Of a stretch of 64,000 bases of DNA, positions 58,755 to 64,000 are shown in pieces. Source of the DNA: Sphingobacterium rhinopitheci (GTDB lineage Bacteria > Bacteroidota > Bacteroidia > Sphingobacteriales > Sphingobacteriaceae). The notes under the pieces are model-generated. The model did no database searches, was not told the DNA's origin, and saw nothing but the letters and a program-made list of their open reading frames with translations. The stretch is from NCBI RefSeq assembly GCF_022627575.1, contig NZ_JADEYQ010000014.1:1-64000 (forward strand). Reading direction: 5' to 3'. A program made the position numbers and the translations under genes. Position 1 is the first letter of the stretch. Every line of letters starts with the position of its first letter.

Positions 58755-59738
58755 ATGATCATCATCGACTCTCCATCAAATAACGCGTACTTCAATATTG
58801 CTACGGAAGAATTTTTATTGACTAAATTTCCCCAAGAAGATATATTGTTATTCTATGTGAATGCTCCTTCTATTATCATCGGTAAATTCCAAAATACCTT
58901 AGCAGAAATCAATTTAGACTATGTCAATACTAAAGGTATTAAAGTAGTACGCAGAATGTCTGGCGGTGGTGCCGTATACCATGACCTAGGCAATTTGAAT
59001 TTCTCTTTTCATACTTTACTTGGCGACAAAGATTTCACAGACTTTGCTACATTTACAGAACCTGTTGTTAGTTTGCTAAATAAGCTCGATGTCCCCGCCA
59101 AGCTGGAAGGAAGAAATGACCTATTGGTAGAAGGTAAAAAATTCAGTGGAAATGCTAAATTAGTAAAGTCCGGCAAGATGATTCAGCATGGTACTATCTT
59201 AATCAATTCTGAAATGGAAATATTAGCCGATGCTTTGAAGGTTAATCCTTTAAAATTTATCGATAAAGCTGTAAAATCCAATAGATCACGTGTCACGAAA
59301 TTAATAAACTATTTACCTAAAAATACCACTACCGATACATTTAAGAAGTTATTTATAGCGGAAATAAAAACCCAAAATGATGAGGCTAAAGTGTATAATT
59401 TGAGTGATCAAGATATCGCCGAAATCAACAAATTGGTGGAAGAGAAATACGAAACCTGGGATTGGAATTTTGGCTTCTCACCGGCATACAACTTCAAAAA
59501 AGCAAATAAAGTACCTGCAGGATTTATTGAAATCCATCTCGATGTACATAAAGGTCATATAGCACATATCAAAATCTTCGGCGACTTCTTCGCCTCCAAA
59601 CCTATTGAAGAATTGGAGCAAAAACTGATCGGTGCCAAACACGAAGAGAACGCGATACGTACCATTTTACAAGACAACAATATCACGGACTATTTTGGTA
59701 AAGTATCCTTGGAAGAGATTTTAGCTATTTTCAAATAA
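58755..59738 (+). CDS. lplA: Lipoate-protein ligase
   Basis: A 327-residue ligase that attaches free lipoate to E2 and GcvH proteins through lipoyl-AMP. SPSNNAYFNIATEEFLL is at the N-terminus; the conserved RRMSGGGAVYHDLGNLNFSF is at ~70. The Lys of GRNDLLVEGKKFSGNAK (~130) should contact lipoate. The C-terminal ~80 residues (AGFIEIHLDVHKGHIAHIKIFGDFF) are the accessory domain of full-length LplA. TATTTTTG at 58730 may be its -7 promoter element. Confidence 0.93.
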   Translation: MIIIDSPSNNAYFNIATEEFLLTKFPQEDILLFYVNAPSIIIGKFQNTLAEINLDYVNTKGIKVVRRMSGGGAVYHDLGNLNFSFHTLLGDKDFTDFATFTEPVVSLLNKLDVPAKLEGRNDLLVEGKKFSGNAKLVKSGKMIQHGTILINSEMEILADALKVNPLKFIDKAVKSNRSRVTKLINYLPKNTTTDTFKKLFIAEIKTQNDEAKVYNLSDQDIAEINKLVEEKYETWDWNFGFSPAYNFKKANKVPAGFIEIHLDVHKGHIAHIKIFGDFFASKPIEELEQKLIGAKHEENAIRTILQDNNITDYFGKVSLEEILAIFK

Positions 59739-59789
59739 TAGATATTAGTATTAACTTAGGTGTTAGTCCTCATTTAACATTATAATACA

Positions 59790-60344
59790 ATGTCTAACAC
59801 CCTCTTAACCCAAATAGAACAAAACCACCTGTTGGAGGTTTTAAAGAATAGATTTGATCAGCATATGCATCGTCATCCTTCAGTGGATTGGTCTGTCGTC
59901 TCTTCTATCCTATTAGCATCAGCACAAAAGATATTGTCCATCTACAAAATGGAAAATACGGGCGGAGAACCAGATGTTATTATCCTCGACCACGACCATT
60001 TAGCGTATTGTGACTGTAGTAGAGAGTCCCCAATAGGAAGACGTTCGCTATGCTATGATAAAGCGGCTTGGGATAGCCGTAAAGAAAATAAACCTATTGG
60101 CAATGTCGTAGATATGACTAAAGAAATGGGTATAGAACTGCTAAATGAAGAAATATACCGTAAACTACAAAGCATAGAAGAGTTTGACCTCAAAACATCT
60201 TCTTGGCTGCTGACGCCCGAGGCTATACGTGCAAAAAAAGGAGCTATATTTGGCGACCGTCGCTATGATCATATTTTTGTTTATCACAATGGAGCGGAAT
60301 CCTATTATGCAGCGCGTGGATTTAGGGGAATTGTAAGGCTTTAA
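59790..60344 (+). CDS. DUF4256 protein
   Basis: A 184-residue soluble protein of the DUF4256 family, whose function is unknown. Typical parts are LLEVLKNRFDQHMHRHP near the start, MENTGGEPDVIILD (~60), FCDCSRESPIGRRSLCYD-type sequence (here YCDCSRESPIGRRSLCYD, ~78), ELLNEEIYRKLQ (~118), KTSSWLLTPEAIRAKKGAIFGDRRY (~140; read SSWLLTPEAIR) and the final YYAARGFRGIVRL. It has no export signal. It lies 51 bp behind the lipoate ligase gene. Confidence 0.85.
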   Translation: MSNTLLTQIEQNHLLEVLKNRFDQHMHRHPSVDWSVVSSILLASAQKILSIYKMENTGGEPDVIILDHDHLAYCDCSRESPIGRRSLCYDKAAWDSRKENKPIGNVVDMTKEMGIELLNEEIYRKLQSIEEFDLKTSSWLLTPEAIRAKKGAIFGDRRYDHIFVYHNGAESYYAARGFRGIVRL

Positions 60345-60537
60345 CTATGCGGTTATAGCTTGTTAAGAATATGCATTTTCTTGAAATATCTTTCTATCGT
60401 ATCAGCTTTTTAAGGCTATACAATAGAATATATGAGCTTTTAAGTAGCGTCAAAATCTATAGGCGATTATAAATCTAACAGCATGCCCTATTATAATCAA
60501 TATAATCAATGAATGTCTATAGAATTTCTGTTAAGAA

Positions 60538-60573
60538 AAAATAGTGCTAAACTTTTACGTCAAGCACTATTTT
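60538..60573. terminator. Terminator between DUF4256 and trxB genes
   Basis: AAAATAGTGCT and AGCACTATTTT form a perfect 11-bp stem with a 14-base loop. A six-A run on the left makes it a good intrinsic terminator for trxB on the minus strand, ~30 bp after its stop. Confidence 0.75.
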
Positions 60574-60599
60574 ATAGTTAACTAACTATCAACCAATTA

Positions 60600-61547
60600 T
60601 TAAATTTTTGAAGCTAAGTAACGCTCCGCTTCCAATGCGGCCATACAGCCTGTACCTGCTGCCGTAATCGCTTGGCGGTATATATTATCTTGTACATCAC
60701 CACATGCAAATACACCTGGTATATTCGTTGCAGTAGCATTAGGTTTAGTAATCAAATAACCTGTTTCATCCATATCCAATATCCCATTGAATAATTCCGT
60801 ATTAGGCTTATGACCAATTGCAACAAAGAAACCTGTTACATCCAATACTTTGGATTCATTAGTTTCATTATTTTTAACCTTCACTCCAGTCACTACTTGG
60901 CCATCACCCACAATCTCTTCGGTCTCTGAGTTGTAATGTACTTCAATATTTGGGGTATTTAATACGCGGTGAACCATTGCTTTTGAGGCTCTAAATTCAT
61001 CACGACGTACCAACATATGTACCTTATTACATAATTTAGCTAAGTAAGTAGCTTCTTCAGCTGCTGTATCTCCAGCACCGACGATAGCGACATCTTGGCC
61101 TTTGAAAAAGAAACCGTCACATACCGCACATGCCGAAACACCAAAACCATTATATTTCTCCTCAGAAGGTAATCCTAACCATTTGGCAGTTGCACCAGTG
61201 GCAATAATTACCGTATCTGCAGTAACTGTTTTATTACCATCAATTTCTACGGTATGAATACCACCATCTGTAGAGAAGTCTACTTTTGTAGCATATCCAA
61301 AACGTACTTGCGTACCGAATCTCTCCGCTTGTACACGCAGATCTTCCATCATCACAGGTCCTGTAATCCCTTGAGGATATCCGGGGAAGTTATCAACCTC
61401 CGTTGTTTGCGTCAACTGACCACCAGGAACAATTCCTGTATACACAACAGGTTTCATATCAGCACGAGCGGCATATATCGCTGCAGTATATCCTGCAGGA
61501 CCAGAACCAATAATTAAACAGTGTATGTGTTCTATTTCTTGTTGCAT
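60600..61547 (-). CDS. trxB: Thioredoxin reductase
   Basis: A 315-residue flavoenzyme. The FAD motif is IIGSGPAGYTAAIYAARA (~13), and the redox pair is in SACAVCDG (~137-140). The NADPH motif VAIVGAGDTAAEEATYLA (~152) and the second FAD motif GVFACGDVQDNIYRQAITAAG (~285; read GVFACGDVQD) are complete. It reduces thioredoxin with NADPH. It lies 27 bp behind the exonuclease gene and ends at a terminator. Confidence 0.96.
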   Translation of the reverse strand: MQQEIEHIHCLIIGSGPAGYTAAIYAARADMKPVVYTGIVPGGQLTQTTEVDNFPGYPQGITGPVMMEDLRVQAERFGTQVRFGYATKVDFSTDGGIHTVEIDGNKTVTADTVIIATGATAKWLGLPSEEKYNGFGVSACAVCDGFFFKGQDVAIVGAGDTAAEEATYLAKLCNKVHMLVRRDEFRASKAMVHRVLNTPNIEVHYNSETEEIVGDGQVVTGVKVKNNETNESKVLDVTGFFVAIGHKPNTELFNGILDMDETGYLITKPNATATNIPGVFACGDVQDNIYRQAITAAGTGCMAALEAERYLASKI

Positions 61548-61574
61548 ATTTATTTAGCCTTTTATATTGAGTTA

Positions 61575-62513
61575 TTATTTTCCAAATTTACCTTTCAAAT
61601 CCGCAAGCATATCCGTTGTAATAGGTTTTGCGGGTTCCTTCTTAACTGTAGTATTAGCTTTGCTAGTTGCTGGTACTGCTTGAGGAGCGGTTGCTTTCTG
61701 TGCTTTACGCTCTTCCTTATATTTATTCCACAAATTTTCTAGCACCTTCTTTGTATATAAAGGGAAATCACCATTTTGCATCCAAGCATAATAAGAAGGC
61801 TCGATATCAAAGACTTCTGTTACTTTCTTTCCTTTATGCTTGCCAAAGTTTATAAGTACATTTCCATCCTCATCATATACCAATCGACCTGCAAAATCTA
61901 CAGGCTTACTAAGGTTAGTAAAATTATGCAATGCTGTAACATCATTTACCACTGGATAAGAAACATCTCCATGTTTACTCTCGAAAGCTACATTTTCATA
62001 TTTCGACAATTGTGCTTTCAATACTTCATAGGTAGCTCTAACATCAGCTTCAGCAGTATGTGCATTATCAAGATTTTCATTACAATAGAATCTGTAAGCA
62101 GCCTTTAATGTACGTTGCTCCATTTGATGGAATATATTTTGTACATCCACAAATGAACGCCCTTCCAATGAAAAATCCACGCCAGCGGCAAGAAACTCTT
62201 CCATCAACATTGGGATGTCAAATTTATTAGAATTATATCCTGCTAAATCAGCATCACCAATAAAAGCAGCTATTTCAGGTGCCAATTCTTTAAAGATAGG
62301 TAAGTCTTTAACATCATCATCGTAGATGCCGTGAAACATCGATGAAGCCAAAGGTATGGGCATACCTGGATTAACGCGTTTCTGATAAACCTGCTCTTCT
62401 CCATTAGGCATTACTTTTAAAATTGCAATCTCTACAATTTTATCTGCCGCTATATTTACACCTGTCGTCTCTAAATCGAAAAAAGCGAGTGGTCTAATCA
62501 ATTTTAATTCCAT
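61575..62513 (-). CDS. DEDDh 3'-5' exonuclease with C-terminal DUF3820-like part
   Basis: A 312-residue protein. Residues ~8-175 form a DnaQ-type exonuclease: Exo I FFDLETTGVN (~12), Exo II DADLAGYNSNKFDIPML (~90), and Exo III with His and Asp in NAHTAEADVRATY (~150). The second part has INFGKHKGKKVTEV and SYYAWMQNGDFPLYTK (~220-255), a small module often seen behind such nucleases, then a basic Ala/Lys/Pro-rich tail. It may act in repair or proofreading; it is not the polymerase epsilon subunit with certainty. Confidence 0.88.
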   Translation of the reverse strand: MELKLIRPLAFFDLETTGVNIAADKIVEIAILKVMPNGEEQVYQKRVNPGMPIPLASSMFHGIYDDDVKDLPIFKELAPEIAAFIGDADLAGYNSNKFDIPMLMEEFLAAGVDFSLEGRSFVDVQNIFHQMEQRTLKAAYRFYCNENLDNAHTAEADVRATYEVLKAQLSKYENVAFESKHGDVSYPVVNDVTALHNFTNLSKPVDFAGRLVYDEDGNVLINFGKHKGKKVTEVFDIEPSYYAWMQNGDFPLYTKKVLENLWNKYKEERKAQKATAPQAVPATSKANTTVKKEPAKPITTDMLADLKGKFGK

Positions 62514-62619
62514 GCCATAAAGATACTCGTTAATGTGAACATTCGAAAATACTGAGTGTAATTCCTTACATGTAGATTATAATTTACAGGCATTACTTCA
62601 TTATTAAGAAAGTACTTAT

Positions 62620-62627
62620 TACATTTG
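62620..62627 (+). promoter_or_regulatory. -7 element before the CxxxC protein gene
   Basis: TACATTTG matches TANNTTTG and ends five bases before ATG 62633, supporting that ATG over the GTG at 62627. No -33 element is evident. Confidence 0.4.
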
Positions 62628-62632
62628 TGCCC

Positions 62633-63004
62633 ATGACTAAATGGCTATTATATCTTATGATACCTATCATGTTACTGCAAAGTAACATGACCATCGTCAT
62701 TGCTACCTCTTTCTACTACAATCAAAACTATATCGAGAAATACCTTTGTATCCAACGTGATATGGTAAACAACACGTGTCATGGACAATGTTATTTGATG
62801 AAAAAGATAAAGGACAAACAGGAAAATGAACAAAAGAATTTCAAAATTTATCTTTACGAGGCAAATTTTGTAGCTGTCAATAGCATGGAGATTCCTGCTA
62901 TTGCGACTTTCTATTATGATAAAGCAGCATATCCATTATATCGATCGGATATGACACCCACAGATTATAATCAAGCAGTTTTCAGACCGCCCCTTGTAGG
63001 TTGA
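62633..63004 (+). CDS. Small membrane-anchored protein with CHGQC motif
   Basis: A 123-residue protein starting MTKWLLYLMIPIMLLQS, a signal sequence or membrane anchor. NQNYIEKYLCIQRDMVNN precedes CHGQCYLMKKIKDKQ (~47-61), where Cys-His-x-x-Cys suggests metal or redox chemistry; a third Cys is at ~37. The end is rich in Tyr and Pro. The three Cys and a His would suit copper binding, in line with the MbnP-family gene that follows 85 bp later. Family unknown to me. Confidence 0.6.
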   Translation: MTKWLLYLMIPIMLLQSNMTIVIATSFYYNQNYIEKYLCIQRDMVNNTCHGQCYLMKKIKDKQENEQKNFKIYLYEANFVAVNSMEIPAIATFYYDKAAYPLYRSDMTPTDYNQAVFRPPLVG

Positions 63005-63033
63005 TTCACCAAAAATCAAGAAAACAACCATTG

Positions 63034-63053
63034 CACTACTTTGTAAAGTAGTG
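63034..63053. promoter_or_regulatory. 20-bp palindrome before the MbnP-like gene
   Basis: CACTACTTT, GT, AAAGTAGTG: a perfect inverted repeat with a two-base centre, 36-55 bp before the start codon and without a T run. It is more likely an operator than a terminator. The promoter-like TCTATTTG just after it would place the dyad over the -33 region. Confidence 0.45.
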
Positions 63054-63088
63054 TCAATATTCTATTTGCTTATAATTTAAAATTACAA

Positions 63089-63889
63089 ATGAAAAAAATT
63101 ATTTTCATAGCGGCTGCTTTTGCAACGTTATTGGCGTCCTGTAGCAAAGAAACTACTTTCGATACAGCCACTACGGGTAAAGTTAAAATCAAGTTTGACC
63201 ATATTGCACACGGTAAAAACCTAGTATTAGATACCGAATTGTACACCAACAATTCAAATGAAACATACAGCATATCTATGCTTAAGTATTATATCAGTAA
63301 TATAAAACTAACAAAGACCAATGGTGACATATATGAAGTACCCCAAAATGATAGCTACTTTTTGGTTGACGAATCCAAGATTGAATCTTTACAACCTACC
63401 TTTGATGCGCCAGAAGGGGAATACATCGCATTAGAGTTTAATCTAGGGATCGATAGCAATACCAATGTACAACCATTGGAAGGCCGCCTTGGCGTATTAG
63501 ATATTGCCAACAACGATATGTACTGGTCTTGGAATAGTGGTTATATTTTCTTTAAGATGGAAGGTTCATCCGAAGCATCTAGCAGTCAAGATAAAAAATT
63601 CAGATATCATATCGGCTTATTTGGCGGCATGAATAGCCCTACGGTAAATAATAACAAAATTATCAAACTAGACCTCAATGCAGCAGGTACGGCAAAGGTA
63701 CAGCAAAATCTAAGTGCCGATATCCATTTAATTACAGATGTAGGGACTTTATTCAATGGTACTACCAAGATTAGCCTTGCTGCAAACCCTACGGTGATGG
63801 TAACAGGTCCAAACCAAGAAATTGCAAACAACTATGCAACTATGTTTACACATGATCATACGCACAATTATCAAAAATTGGATGAATGA
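63089..63889 (+). CDS. MbnP-family lipoprotein
   Basis: A 266-residue lipoprotein (lipobox LLASC, ~18) of the MbnP family. Recognisable features are KVKIKFDHIAHGKNLVL near 30, the ISMLKYYISNIKLTK strand (~65), YFLVDES and the signature MYWSWNSGYIFFKMEG (~143), whose Trp residues are copper-site candidates in the family. The C-terminus is His-rich (FTHDHTHNYQ). Well-studied members work with MbnH, a di-haem peroxidase-like partner. The next gene overlaps its stop (ATGA) and could be this partner. Confidence 0.82.
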   Translation: MKKIIFIAAAFATLLASCSKETTFDTATTGKVKIKFDHIAHGKNLVLDTELYTNNSNETYSISMLKYYISNIKLTKTNGDIYEVPQNDSYFLVDESKIESLQPTFDAPEGEYIALEFNLGIDSNTNVQPLEGRLGVLDIANNDMYWSWNSGYIFFKMEGSSEASSSQDKKFRYHIGLFGGMNSPTVNNNKIIKLDLNAAGTAKVQQNLSADIHLITDVGTLFNGTTKISLAANPTVMVTGPNQEIANNYATMFTHDHTHNYQKLDE

Positions 63890-64000
63890 AAATAAGTAAA
63901 TGGAATGTATTAGCGACTATTATTTTTTTAATAGTCGCTTGTAATAAAGCGGACAATTTGGAAGATATAGACTATGAAATGACCTTCATAAAACCGGCAC
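63886..64000 (+). CDS. Lipoprotein start, possibly MbnH/cytochrome c peroxidase (partial)
   Basis: The frame starts with ATG overlapping the MbnP stop and runs to the window edge (38 codons). It has a signal sequence with lipobox LIVAC (~19) followed by NKADNLEDIDYEM. Translational coupling to an MbnP gene makes a di-haem cytochrome c peroxidase-like MbnH a likely identity, but no haem motif is inside the window. Confidence 0.55.
   Translation, partial: MKISKWNVLATIIFLIVACNKADNLEDIDYEMTFIKPA

Noticed and set aside
63034..63053. The 20-bp palindrome read as a terminator of the CHGQC gene
   Set aside because: It has only a two-base centre and no T run after it, so an operator-type role is more plausible.

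Overview
The window is a low-GC chromosomal segment from a Bacteroidota bacterium, most likely of the Sphingobacteriaceae type. The evidence is a SusC/SusD pair, FISUMP and fimbrillin lipoproteins, DUF3575, a PVC-type cytochrome dehydrogenase, monomeric isocitrate dehydrogenase, TANNTTTG-type promoter elements directly before several starts, and no Shine-Dalgarno pattern. I see no tRNA, rRNA, CRISPR array, transposase, integrase or phage gene.

Layout. (1) 1-8470, surface/fimbrial accessory region: a tandem array in which a ~50-codon peptide gene precedes a FISUMP lipoprotein. Two full units share a 1207-bp block with one mismatch and then have divergent C-terminal halves; a third peptide gene is an orphan. 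A membrane protein of unknown function and a minus-strand fimbrial operon (DUF3575, DUF5119-like anchor, fimbrillin) follow. (2) 8471-9491 holds no recognisable gene. (3) 9492-16311: sbcD-sbcC, an exported alpha/beta hydrolase and a class 3-like aldehyde dehydrogenase. (4) 16357-22033, the most novel part: a peptide export locus on the minus strand. It has HlyD-type adaptor, C39-peptidase ABC transporter and TolC-like genes, then a small HTH regulator whose own C-terminus looks like a double-glycine leader. Two genes found by reading between the larger ones follow: a 49-codon double-glycine precursor peptide and a 35-codon hydrophobic/basic candidate immunity protein. Behind them lie the 3' relic of an outer-membrane beta-barrel gene and a start-less membrane peptide frame. 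(5) 22529-22984: a J-domain/KTSC protein.

(6) 23120-35910: an eight-gene minus-strand polysaccharide utilisation operon without any classical glycoside hydrolase. SusC and SusD take up a glycan or glycoside. A haem-containing dehydrogenase, a Gfo/Idh/MocA oxidoreductase, a DUF1080 protein (3-keto-glycoside hydrolase family), a TIM-barrel isomerase-like protein, a cupin and a DUF4432 mutarotase-like protein suggest oxidation to a 3-keto sugar followed by cleavage. (7) 36649-40727: a FUSC-type membrane protein and an exported calcineurin-like phosphoesterase. (8) 40976-62513 is mostly housekeeping: cmk, an unknown gene overlapping cmk, topA, a UbiA-type prenyltransferase, engB, an ABC-2 exporter, nhaA, alkaline phosphatase, a PLP deaminase/desulfhydrase, an RluD-like synthase, a class IV aminotransferase, two exported unknowns, isocitrate dehydrogenase, lipoate ligase, a DUF4256 protein, thioredoxin reductase and a DEDDh exonuclease. 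(9) 62633-64000: a small CxxxC protein, an MbnP-family lipoprotein and the start of another lipoprotein, possibly a copper-related operon, cut by the window edge.

Assignments come from motif reading and family knowledge only; no database search was run.
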